Shown here piece by piece: positions 52,780-60,235 of a DNA stretch of 64,000 nt; the stretch's first letter is position 1; each line of letters opens with the position of its first letter. Source of the stretch: Natronorubrum halalkaliphilum. GTDB lineage: Archaea; Halobacteriota; Halobacteria; Halobacteriales; Natrialbaceae. Both the position numbers and the translations under genes were made by a program. Where the stretch lies: positions 81,687 to 145,686 of the forward strand of contig NZ_WUYX01000069.1 of assembly GCF_009834785.1 (NCBI RefSeq). Reading direction: 5' to 3'. A model generated the notes under the pieces. That model ran no database searches, was not told the DNA's origin, and worked only from the letters and a program-made list of their open reading frames with translations.

Positions 52780-53280
52780 ATGTTCGACAGCAACCGCTTC
52801 TCACGACGGGAAGCACTGGCAGTCGCAGGCGCCGCGGGAACGATGGCCCTCGCTGGATGTGGCGGACCCGGCGAGGAGGACGACGTGGACGAGGACGAAA
52901 ACGGAAACGGAAACGACGACGAAGCGGATGTCGCCGCTGAAGACTGGGAGGACGTCGAGGCGTTCGAGTTCGAGGGGCGGGTCGAGGCGTGGACCGGCAT
53001 TGAACCGGAGCAAATCGATGGCGAAGAGAACCCGACGATCACCCTCATCGAGGGCCAAGAGTACGATTTCACGTGGATCAACGCGGATGGAATCTTACAC
53101 AACCTCGAGATTCGCGACGAGAACGACGAAATCGTCGACGACTACCAGAGCGACGACGCACAGGACGAGGGCGACGAGGTGACTCTCGACGGCGTCGTCG
53201 CCACTGAGGAAATGACGAGGTACATCTGTGCGTATCACGAATCGTCGCAGGTCGGTGATATCGAGGTCGAATCCGCGTAA
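52780..53280 (+). CDS. Tat lipoprotein with cupredoxin domain
   Basis: The 166-residue protein has a Tat signal (RR at 9-10) and lipobox with Cys27 (LAGC). An acidic linker of about 40 residues and a blue-copper-type domain follow. Ligand candidates are His107 (ILHNLE), Cys150 and His153 (YICAYHESSQVG). The usual axial Met is replaced by Gln157. The protein would be anchored outside the membrane, carrying electrons like halocyanin, or serve as a copper-binding sensor. It has a TATA candidate at about 52745 (CATTATTG). The next gene is a Usp-like protein, 82 bases on. Confidence 0.8.
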   Translation: MFDSNRFSRREALAVAGAAGTMALAGCGGPGEEDDVDEDENGNGNDDEADVAAEDWEDVEAFEFEGRVEAWTGIEPEQIDGEENPTITLIEGQEYDFTWINADGILHNLEIRDENDEIVDDYQSDDAQDEGDEVTLDGVVATEEMTRYICAYHESSQVGDIEVESA

Positions 53281-53362
53281 CGAACCGGAAACCGCGCCAA
53301 TCGGGACACGCCACGGCAGGTGGTCCCCCGGAGTTATTGCCCAGGGTGTGAATAGAGCGGAT

Positions 53363-53854
53363 ATGACGTTCGTCGTCCCGTTCGATGGGTCAGCGCTCGC
53401 AGAAGCGGCCCTCGTCAGAGCGGTCGAGTACGGGCAGGCACTCGACGAAGATGTCACGGCGGTTGCCGTGGTCCCCGAGCGGAAACGCTATGCGAGGGAG
53501 AAAGGCTGGATCGGGGCCGAGGAGTCTTACGACGTCGAGTCGGTCGTCGAACGGTTGCGAGGGCAAGTCACGAACCTTGCACCGAACGCGTCGTTCGAGT
53601 ACGAGTGTATCCGTGAATTTCCGCCGGAAGCACGACTCGCCGGCCACATCGAGCGGCTGATTCTCGAGCACGATCCCAGTACCGTCTTCCTCGGCAGCGA
53701 CAACGTCGGCCGAGTCGTGACGCCGTTGACGAGCGTCGGCGTCCACCTCGCCGACGAGGAGGCCTACGACGTGATGATCATCCGCCAGCGAGCGCCGCCG
53801 AAACTCGCCGCCCTCGAGGCCCACGACGAGTTCTACGACGATACATCCGAGTGA
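53363..53854 (+). CDS. Universal stress-like protein without the nucleotide signature
   Basis: The 163-residue protein starts MTFVVPFDGSALAEAALVRA, the Usp beta1 and alpha1 pattern, and ends with VFLGSDNVGRVVTPLTSVGV before a long acidic tail. The usual G-x2-G-x9-G-S loop is missing: after FLGSD the sequence diverges. This would make it a non-ATP-binding member, perhaps dimerising with the other Usp proteins here. ATG 53363 is chosen because a TATA-like GTTATTG lies about 30 bases upstream; the longer frame upstream is not coding-like. Confidence 0.8.
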   Translation: MTFVVPFDGSALAEAALVRAVEYGQALDEDVTAVAVVPERKRYAREKGWIGAEESYDVESVVERLRGQVTNLAPNASFEYECIREFPPEARLAGHIERLILEHDPSTVFLGSDNVGRVVTPLTSVGVHLADEEAYDVMIIRQRAPPKLAALEAHDEFYDDTSE

Positions 53855-53950
53855 CCGGGAACGGGAGGGACTCCGCGTTCCCACTTCAGTCATCCTCCCA
53901 GCAGAACCTGGGTGCCCCTCGCTCAGTGGCTTCGATAACACGCGACGACG

Positions 53951-53982
53951 CTCCGGTACACAGGTACGGCAGGCCGCATCAG
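53951..53982. repeat. Degenerate family I repeat half
   Basis: CGGTACACAGGTACGGCAGG leading into CCGCATCAG is the right arm of the family I palindrome; a clear left arm was not found. The end holds the TGA stop (53981-53979) of the leftward PPOX-fold gene. Confidence 0.5.
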
Positions 53983-54455
53983 TCGTCGTCTCGCTCGAGC
54001 GCGGGTGGGAGTCCCTGATGCTTGATTCCCGTCTGGTCGTCGACCCGAAACTCGTACACGTCGATATCGCCGGACAACGACGCGGACTCGAGGAGTGCGG
54101 GGCGCCACACGTCTTCCAGTAACTCCTCGAGTTCATCCCAGGCCGATTCGGGGACGGCCGAAATTCGTCCTGACAGAAGGACGCTCTGCCAGTTGTACAG
54201 CGTATCGACGGCGAAGACCAGAAAGCTCGCTCCTGATGCCGTCTCGCTCAACGTCGCTTTCCGGCTGTTCGAGCCCTGAAGAAACGTAAAGTAGAGTCGC
54301 GTATCTCCGTCGTAGCCGAACGACAGCGGGAGCAGGTAGGGCGCGTCATCGGTGGGAAGCCCGAGAACGCCGGTCTTTTGGGACGCGAGGAACGATCGTA
54401 TTTCCTCGTCGGTCATTTCGGCCAATCCGTACTCCTGTAGTTCGTCAACTGACAT
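53979..54455 (-). CDS. Pyridoxamine 5'-phosphate oxidase-fold flavin-binding protein
   Basis: The 158-residue protein has the split-barrel pattern MTDEEIRSFLASQKTGVLGL, YLLPLSFGYDGDTRLYF, FLVFAVDTLYNWQSVLLSGR and WRPALLE. It belongs to the FMN- or F420-binding PNPOx-like family, common in haloarchaea as small reductases or heme-binding proteins. It is convergent with the Usp-like gene at 53363. Its stop lies in a family I repeat. No specific substrate. Confidence 0.85.
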   Translation of the reverse strand: MSVDELQEYGLAEMTDEEIRSFLASQKTGVLGLPTDDAPYLLPLSFGYDGDTRLYFTFLQGSNSRKATLSETASGASFLVFAVDTLYNWQSVLLSGRISAVPESAWDELEELLEDVWRPALLESASLSGDIDVYEFRVDDQTGIKHQGLPPALERDDD

Positions 54456-54543
54456 GTGCGTACCGACATCGGACGAGGCTAAAAAGTCTCACACCGTCTC
54501 TATGCGGTGACTATCACGCCTCGGAACTCGAGTGACTCGGTGG

Positions 54544-54891
54544 TCAACTGCGGTTCGTGACGGCAGAATCGATGACGTCGAGGACGTCCGAAACCAGCTC
54601 GCAGTGGTAGTATCGTATCATCTCGTCTTGCCGGTCGTAGTCGGCGAGTCCGACATCGTCGAGCATCGGCAGGTGGACGTGATACAGTTCCCGTCGCCAA
54701 CTCTCGACTGTCGCCTCTTCGCGGGTCACCCACGAAAGGAGTTCGGGAGTCTGCACCCGGTTTCTCTCGCAGGCTTCCAGGGTGGTGACGATTCTCCGCC
54801 GTCGTGAGTCGCAGAGCAGACGGAAGATTTCGTCCACTTCACACGTACCGCGAGTGGTCCCGTTTCCGTCTGTTATTTGGCATTCGGTCAT
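54544..54891 (-). CDS. DUF7344-like winged-helix protein
   Basis: The 115-residue protein has a core VDEIFRLLCDSRRRRIVTTL, then a helix-turn-helix in EATVESWRRELYHVHLPMLDDVGLADYDRQDEMIRYYH. This is similar in layout to the protein at 21228-21596. It probably binds DNA. The start at ATG 54891 is preferred to longer frames because the N-terminal segment MTECQITDGNGTTRG is a typical polar tail. It is 88 bases upstream of the PPOX gene and shares direction. Confidence 0.7.
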   Translation of the reverse strand: MTECQITDGNGTTRGTCEVDEIFRLLCDSRRRRIVTTLEACERNRVQTPELLSWVTREEATVESWRRELYHVHLPMLDDVGLADYDRQDEMIRYYHCELVSDVLDVIDSAVTNRS

Positions 54892-55029
54892 CGTTTTAGC
54901 AGGCGATACGTCGAGCAGTGAACACAAGTAGCCCGGGTCGTGTTCCCACACCGTGAAAGCATCGTCCGCACTGAACAGTCGTCTGTGAGGGACTGTGCGT
55001 GGAGACAAGGGCGTCCGAAATCGGTCGAA

Positions 55030-55446
55030 TTATCGGACAACCGTCACCGGCATCGTCGCACGGCGAACCACCTGTTCGGCGACGCTGCCCAGAAGAACGC
55101 GTGAAACGCCCGAACGGCCGTGACTTCCGAGAACGATCTGATCGACGTCGTGCTCCTCCGCGAAGTCGACGATACCGCGAACGGGGGCACCGACGATGGT
55201 CTCCGTCTCGAGCGTGATCTCGTGGTCGTCCGCAATCGTCTGGGCCGTCTCGAACAACGCGTCGGTCTTTTCCTGCTCGATTTCGATGAACCGCTCGTAG
55301 TTGTACGCCATATCGCCGCGGTACATCGACATCGACGGGTTGATCACGTGAAGCGCCGTGATCGTGGCGTCGGGAAAGGTCGTAACGGCGTGTTCGACGG
55401 CGTCTCGGGCCGGGTCGGAGTCGTCGATTGGAACAAGAACGTGCAT
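55030..55446 (-). CDS. Universal stress protein (UspA fold)
   Basis: The 138-residue protein starts MHVLVPIDDSDPARDAVEHA and has the full signature GSHGRSGVSRVLLGS near the C terminus, ending RRATMPVTVVR. The loop after strand beta2 includes MSMYRGDMAYNYERFIEIEQ, unusual for Met/Tyr content. It is similar in its signature and tail to the copy at 44092. It is flanked by the winged-helix and UbiB genes and probably monocistronic. Confidence 0.93.
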   Translation of the reverse strand: MHVLVPIDDSDPARDAVEHAVTTFPDATITALHVINPSMSMYRGDMAYNYERFIEIEQEKTDALFETAQTIADDHEITLETETIVGAPVRGIVDFAEEHDVDQIVLGSHGRSGVSRVLLGSVAEQVVRRATMPVTVVR

Positions 55447-55600
55447 ACTTCGTCATTCGAGGAACTGTCGTATAAGCGGGTGGGAAAATTCCATCTGCAG
55501 GGAACGGCAGTTCGTCCGGTTGTTCGACTATCTCGAGCGTTGGTCCAGTCCGAAGATTTGATGCCGTTGCCTGCTCCGGACACCCGTTCCCGTACCCGGT

Positions 55601-57169
55601 TCAGCCCGCGGCTCGCAGGCGGACGTACTGGCCGAGAAAGACGAGCGCGAGAAGTAGGCTCGGAATTTCGACCGGCTGGTCGTGTCCCGTCAGAACGGCA
55701 GCGGCAACGAACAGGGAGCCGGCGACGATCGCGTAGCCGACCGCCGGATCGCCCCCGCTGGTCGATTCGACCGGGTCAGTTCTCACGACGAGTTCGCCGC
55801 GCTCGAGTTGCCCGAAGACGGTGTCGAACCGGGCCGGCGCTCGAGCGAGGACGGGAGCCGACGCGCGGACGTCGGTTCGCAACTCCGCGAACAGCGCCTC
55901 GAACTCGCTCTCGATGAAGCCGTAGTCGGCGAGGAACGATCGCGTGACCGCAATGAAGTCGAACTCCGGATCGAGGCTTCGACAGACGCCCTCGCCGACC
56001 GTGCCGACCCGGATGAGTAACATCACGTTCGGCGGGATCCGGAACGGAAAGTCGTGGAGCATCGAGAGCAACTCGGTGATGATCGCGTGCCACGTGACGT
56101 CGGATCGGCCCTCGAGGTTCTCGATGACCAGTTCAAGCACCTGTCGGACGGCGACCCGATCGACCGTCGGCTCGAGGACCTCGAGTGCGATAAGCGTGTT
56201 GAGCAGGCCGTCGACGTCGCGACGGACGAGGTATCGATACAGGTCGGTGATGTCGTCTTGCTCCCGGGAGGTGAGTCGCTGGCTCATCCCGAAATCGTAG
56301 ATAACCAGTTTCCCCGCGTCGGTCACCGCGAGATTACCGGGGTGTGGGTCGGCGTGAAAGACTCCGTCGACGAGCCCCATCTTCAGATACGTTCGGGCGA
56401 TCAGCGTCGCCATCTCGTTCGGGTCGATCCCTCGCTCCGTGAGCGCTCGATCGTCGATGATCTTCGCCCCCTCGACGTACTCCATCGCCACCACGCGATT
56501 CGAACACAGTTTCGGATAGGCGCTGGGAATGACGACCCGGTCTTCGTCGGCGAGGTTTTCCTCGATCTCCGCCATGATCGATGCCTCCCGCTCGAAGTCC
56601 AGTTCCTCGAGGATGATCTCCTCGAAGTCGTCGGCGACGTTCTCGATGGAGTAGCGCTGGCTCTCGTTCGCGAACGTCGTGAGAACGGGAAGCAGTCCCC
56701 TGATAACCCGCAGGTCTCGTTCGACGATCGACAGAAGGTCCGGCCGTCGAACCTTCAATGCGATTCGGTCGCCCCGGTACTCGGCGGTGTAGACGAACGC
56801 GAGCGAGCCGCCGGCGACCGGCTCTATCGTATCGAGATCGAGTTCTTCGCCGAGTTCGGACTCGACGACGGTCAGCGGATCACCGCCCGCGTCCTCCGGC
56901 ACCTCGTCTTGCAGCGTCGAGAGTTCGTCGACGTACACCGGCGGCACGATATCCGGCCGGGTCGACAGCACTTGCCCGATCTTGATAAACGCCGGCCCGA
57001 GATCGAGGAACGCCTCGGTGAGCCGTTCGGCGCGTCTGCGGTGGGTTGCGGTCGAGACCCGTCGGGACGGGCCGAACAGCAGGAATCGGCGTCGATCCCG
57101 GAGAAACGCCAACGCGAGGGGAAAGAACCGAACGACTACCTGCAGATAGCGGCGGGAAAAGCCCGTCAT
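55601..57169 (-). CDS. ABC1/UbiB-family atypical kinase
   Basis: The 522-residue protein has the conserved KxGQ helix (AFIKIGQVLSTRPDIVPP, about residues 58-75), the Ala-rich nucleotide loop AGGSLAFVY (P-loop variant), ALKVRRP, HADPHPGNLAV and IYDFGMSQRL (DFG-like). These define the ABC1/UbiB/COQ8 family, which supports quinone synthesis through ATP binding. Two hydrophobic segments at the C terminus anchor it in the membrane. In haloarchaea it may serve menaquinone biosynthesis. Family II repeat lies upstream. Start ATG 57169. Confidence 0.93.
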   Translation of the reverse strand: MTGFSRRYLQVVVRFFPLALAFLRDRRRFLLFGPSRRVSTATHRRRAERLTEAFLDLGPAFIKIGQVLSTRPDIVPPVYVDELSTLQDEVPEDAGGDPLTVVESELGEELDLDTIEPVAGGSLAFVYTAEYRGDRIALKVRRPDLLSIVERDLRVIRGLLPVLTTFANESQRYSIENVADDFEEIILEELDFEREASIMAEIEENLADEDRVVIPSAYPKLCSNRVVAMEYVEGAKIIDDRALTERGIDPNEMATLIARTYLKMGLVDGVFHADPHPGNLAVTDAGKLVIYDFGMSQRLTSREQDDITDLYRYLVRRDVDGLLNTLIALEVLEPTVDRVAVRQVLELVIENLEGRSDVTWHAIITELLSMLHDFPFRIPPNVMLLIRVGTVGEGVCRSLDPEFDFIAVTRSFLADYGFIESEFEALFAELRTDVRASAPVLARAPARFDTVFGQLERGELVVRTDPVESTSGGDPAVGYAIVAGSLFVAAAVLTGHDQPVEIPSLLLALVFLGQYVRLRAAG

Positions 57170-57265
57170 CGGTCGGCGATGCTGTGACTGGCGGTCGGCT
57201 GGTCGTCCATACCGTTCGTTCGAACACCGAGACCAAATATGTCAGTGATCCGGTGCGGCGTCCGT

Positions 57266-57385
57266 TATAGTAGCCACTGGAAGCCAGGTCACACCCGATC
57301 GCACGACGGAAGCGCGGTTCGGAGCCCGAAAGGTGAGAACCGCGGCAGTGCGATCGGTGTGTAAACAGTTCCAGTTGGTACTATA
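57266..57385. repeat. Family II inverted-repeat element (120 bp)
   Basis: Ends TATAGTAGCCACTGGAA and TTCCAGTTGGTACTATA pair with three mismatches. The nested arms CACACCCGATCGCA and TGCGATCGGTGTG are perfect. A central hairpin is longer than in the 81-bp copy at 43389-43469. It lies between the divergent starts of the UbiB and Usp genes, so it could affect both promoters. Confidence 0.8.
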
Positions 57386-57450
57386 GACGGGGTGACGGGA
57401 CGAAGGCTCGAAAGCAATCATATAGCTGGCACGCGAAGGACGGGTATCCG

Positions 57451-57897
57451 ATGTACACCGACGTTTTGCTCGCTACCGACGGGAGCGACTGTGCTCGAAC
57501 GGCGACGGAGCACGCAGTCCACCTCGCGGCGGTAACCGGTGCGACGCTGCACGCGCTGTACGTGATCGAGACGCGAACCGAATACGACAGCGCCATCGTG
57601 GATCCGGAGACGGTAGAACGGACGCTCCGGTCCGAGGGCGAAGCGATACTCGAGTCGGTCGAAGCGGCTGCCGACGCAGCCGACGTGGAGGCCGTCTGCC
57701 GCATTCAGCAGGGAGTTCCAGAACGGGAGATTTTGACGTACGCCGACGGCCACGACGTCGATCTGATCTGCCTCGGTTCGCGCGGGACGTCGACGTTCAA
57801 GACGATTCTTCTCGGGAGCACGAGCGAGGCGGTGCTCCGCGAGGCGTCCGTGCCGGTCGTGGTCCAGCCGGAAAACAGCCCTACGAGCGGTGAGTAG
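57451..57897 (+). CDS. Universal stress protein (UspA fold)
   Basis: The 148-residue protein starts MYTDVLLATDGSDCARTATE and has the signature GSRGTSTFKTILLGS, followed by VPVVVQPENSPTSGE. The sequence between, such as AIVDPETVERTLRSEGE, is acidic. It is divergent from UbiB across the family II repeat. A Cys after DGSD is unusual for the family. The overall fold is certain. Confidence 0.93.
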   Translation: MYTDVLLATDGSDCARTATEHAVHLAAVTGATLHALYVIETRTEYDSAIVDPETVERTLRSEGEAILESVEAAADAADVEAVCRIQQGVPEREILTYADGHDVDLICLGSRGTSTFKTILLGSTSEAVLREASVPVVVQPENSPTSGE

Positions 57898-58011
57898 CTG
57901 CACAGATTGAGACATCGCTGCCCCTCTCGAACGATCAGTCCTGACGTCGAATACGCACTCGTCGACCGGTGACCGATACGCTCAAATGGCCGCTCTCGCA
58001 ACGGATCTTCC

Positions 58012-58695
58012 ATGGGAACCCCGCTCGAGAGCCGCGAGGCACAGGCCGAAGAAGTCATCGACCGCCTCGAGGAGGCGTATCCGGACTCGACGATTTCGCT
58101 GCGGTACTCGAACCGCCTCGAGTTGCTGATCGCGGTGATTCTTTCGGCCCAGTGTACGGACGAACGCGTGAACAAAGAGACGAAACACCTCTTCGAGAAG
58201 TACGACGGGGCCGAGGACTACGCGGCCGCACCCGAGGCGGAACTCGCCGAGGATCTGAACTCGATCACCTACTACAACAGCAAGGCAGGCTACATCAAGA
58301 GCTCCTGCGAGTCGATTCTCGAGGACCACGGCGGCGAGGTGCCGGACACGATGGACGAACTGACCGAACTTTCGGGCGTCGGCCGGAAGACGGCGAACGT
58401 CGTCCTCCAGCACGCCCACGACGTCGTGGAGGGGATCGTCGTCGACACGCACGTCCAGCGTCTCTCTCGCCGACTCGGGCTCGCCGAGGAGGAGTATCCG
58501 GAACCGATCGAACAGGAGCTGATGGAATTCGTCCCCGAGGGCTACTGGCAGCAGTTCACCCACCTCTGTATCGATCACGGCCGGGCGACCTGTACGGCCC
58601 GGAACCCCGACTGTGCAGACTGCGTGCTGGCCGATATCTGCCCCTCCGAGAAGGGCGACAGCGAGGTCGATCTCGCGTCGGGCGAACCGTGGTAA
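58012..58695 (+). CDS. nth: Endonuclease III (DNA glycosylase/AP lyase)
   Basis: The 227-residue enzyme excises oxidised pyrimidines. The helix-hairpin-helix is ELSGVGRKTANVV with catalytic Lys126, then Asp145 in VVDTHVQRL. The [4Fe-4S] loop has Cys194, 201, 204 and 210 (C-x6-C-x2-C-x5-C). It has full length and all active residues. The start at ATG 58012 fits MGTPLESREAQAEEVIDRL. It is near the stress genes, matching a repair role, but has its own position with 114 bases before it. A partial family II repeat follows. Confidence 0.96.
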   Translation: MGTPLESREAQAEEVIDRLEEAYPDSTISLRYSNRLELLIAVILSAQCTDERVNKETKHLFEKYDGAEDYAAAPEAELAEDLNSITYYNSKAGYIKSSCESILEDHGGEVPDTMDELTELSGVGRKTANVVLQHAHDVVEGIVVDTHVQRLSRRLGLAEEEYPEPIEQELMEFVPEGYWQQFTHLCIDHGRATCTARNPDCADCVLADICPSEKGDSEVDLASGEPW

Positions 58696-58728
58696 GTGGT
58701 CGAATTGTCCAGGAGCTACCGGAATAAC

Positions 58729-58748
58729 CAGTTCCAGTTGTTGCTATA
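58729..58748. repeat. Partial family II repeat (right end only)
   Basis: CAGTTCCAGTTGTTGCTATA is the right end of family II with one or two substitutions. No matching left end is present, so it is a solo fragment between nth and the acidic-protein gene. Confidence 0.5.
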
Positions 58749-58810
58749 GCCGACCCTTGCAAGCCCAACGCCTTTTCGCGGATCGACGGTATCCGAACAC
58801 GGGGATCAGT

Positions 58811-59059
58811 ATGTCCGATACCACTGACGAGACCGGCAAAGACGAGCACGGGCGGGACGTCGAACTGGCACACGAAGACACCGACGACGAGGACGAGGAC
58901 GAAGAAGGGCTCACCGAAGAGGAGATGGAAGCGCGAGAGCGCCAGGACGAAGAACAGCGGCGACAGGATATCGAGCACAAGTCCGACGACCGCGTCGACG
59001 ACGCCCTCGAACAGGAGAACCCGGACAATCACCGAGACGAGGAGCCGTACAACAGCTAA
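58811..59059 (+). CDS. Small highly acidic protein
   Basis: The 82-residue product is extremely acidic, with a Glu/Asp-rich helix-forming centre (EEGLTEEEMEARERQDEEQR) and a polar C terminus ending PYNS. It has no Cys and no hydrophobic core, and is probably disordered or a coiled helix. The ATG at 58811 is the first in frame after a short AT-poor region. I do not recognise a family. It could be a chaperone-like or regulatory small protein. A T-run terminator follows. Confidence 0.65.
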   Translation: MSDTTDETGKDEHGRDVELAHEDTDDEDEDEEGLTEEEMEARERQDEEQRRQDIEHKSDDRVDDALEQENPDNHRDEEPYNS

Positions 59060-59103
59060 CTCGGGGTTCGCTCACAGCGGCCGCGACGACCCGCCGTCGA
59101 CGC

Positions 59104-59120
59104 CGGCGCTCGCGTTTTTT
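59104..59120 (+). terminator. T-run terminator after the acidic protein gene
   Basis: GCCGGCGCTCGCG is followed by six Ts at 59115-59120, 55 bases after the stop. Confidence 0.55.
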
Positions 59121-59236
59121 CGTTCCCGACCGACTCGAGTGCCGACAGTGGTCGGATCGACTATCTACTGTCGACGAGAGCGGCAGTCGTTTGCGGCGCT
59201 GTCACGGCCCGAAAACGGCGGGAATACGTTCCGTGT

Positions 59237-60121
59237 TTAGCGATCGAGGAGATCCTCGTCGGAAACGGAAAGCGTCGAGAGCGTTCCGTCGACGCCGATG
59301 GTGATTCGGCAGCCGAGAGCGACCGTCCCTGCCGACCGGCCATCGACGACGAGCGTGACGTCACACTCGTCGCGTTCGACCGCGAGCGTGACGTCATCGT
59401 CGGGGAGCACCCAGCGCCGAGTCCGCGTGGCAAACGGCGCGATCGGGGCGACGGCGACGGCGTCGACGGCCGAGGAGAGGTGGGGTGTGTCGACGGCACT
59501 CGCGTAGCCGTGGCTGCCCGCGGGCGTCGCGACGACGACACCGTCGGCGCGAAACGAGGCGACCGATTCGTTCCGGCTCCGGACACTGTACTCCGAGATC
59601 CGCGCCGGTTCGTCGGTAACGAGCGAGACGTCGAACAGCGCGCGTTCGGGGCCGTCATCGGACGTCTCGAGCAGTCCAGTTGTGGTATCGACACCGGAGC
59701 CACCGTCTCCCACCTCGAGGTCGACGCCCAGAACCGGTCGGCGCTCGACAGTGACGTCTCCCTCGAGTACGGCTTCGAGCGCCGCCGGAAGCCGATCGCG
59801 ATCGACCGTTTCGATGCCGGGAACGTCACCGACCGGCAAAACGGGTACGTCGAGGGTGGCTCGAGCGGCCGCCGAAAGGTCGTTCGCGCCCGCCGTCACC
59901 AGCAGCGACGGGGTGGCCGCGAGCACGTCCTCGAGGTCCCCGCGGACGGCCGTCCCGTCGTGGGCAGCCAAGACGCTCTCGAGGGCGTCGTCGGTCCTGA
60001 ACGATCGCGTTCCGGACTCGTCGTCGATATCCGCCACTACTTCGGTCCCGATCCCCGTCGCCGTCTCCGAGTTGACGATTCCGACGACCGGCTCCTCGTC
60101 GACGGCCCACGCGGCGTCCAT
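59237..60121 (-). CDS. NAD kinase-like protein with degenerate nucleotide motif
   Basis: The 294-residue protein has the C-terminal NAD kinase beta-sandwich pattern: VVVATPAGSHGYASAV (199-209, cf. TPTGSTAY), ISEYSVRSRNESVASFRADG, PHLSSAVDAVAVAPIAPF and an acidic last domain. The N-terminal Rossmann part is present, but the GGDGT motif is AGAND at residues 77-81. Without GGDG, ATP phosphoryl transfer is doubtful; it may bind a nucleotide or related ligand without kinase activity. ATG 60121 chosen. It lies downstream of the M28 peptidase gene in the same direction. Confidence 0.75.
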   Translation of the reverse strand: MDAAWAVDEEPVVGIVNSETATGIGTEVVADIDDESGTRSFRTDDALESVLAAHDGTAVRGDLEDVLAATPSLLVTAGANDLSAAARATLDVPVLPVGDVPGIETVDRDRLPAALEAVLEGDVTVERRPVLGVDLEVGDGGSGVDTTTGLLETSDDGPERALFDVSLVTDEPARISEYSVRSRNESVASFRADGVVVATPAGSHGYASAVDTPHLSSAVDAVAVAPIAPFATRTRRWVLPDDDVTLAVERDECDVTLVVDGRSAGTVALGCRITIGVDGTLSTLSVSDEDLLDR

Positions 60122-60235
60122 ATCGATCCGTTGGCGCGGACCGGAAAAAAGGCGTGGGGTTGGGAGTCGCTCGAGAGGAAGTCGCCCGAAGGGGGCGCTG
60201 TCGACCGATCGATACCGGTTGACTCCGGCCGATCG

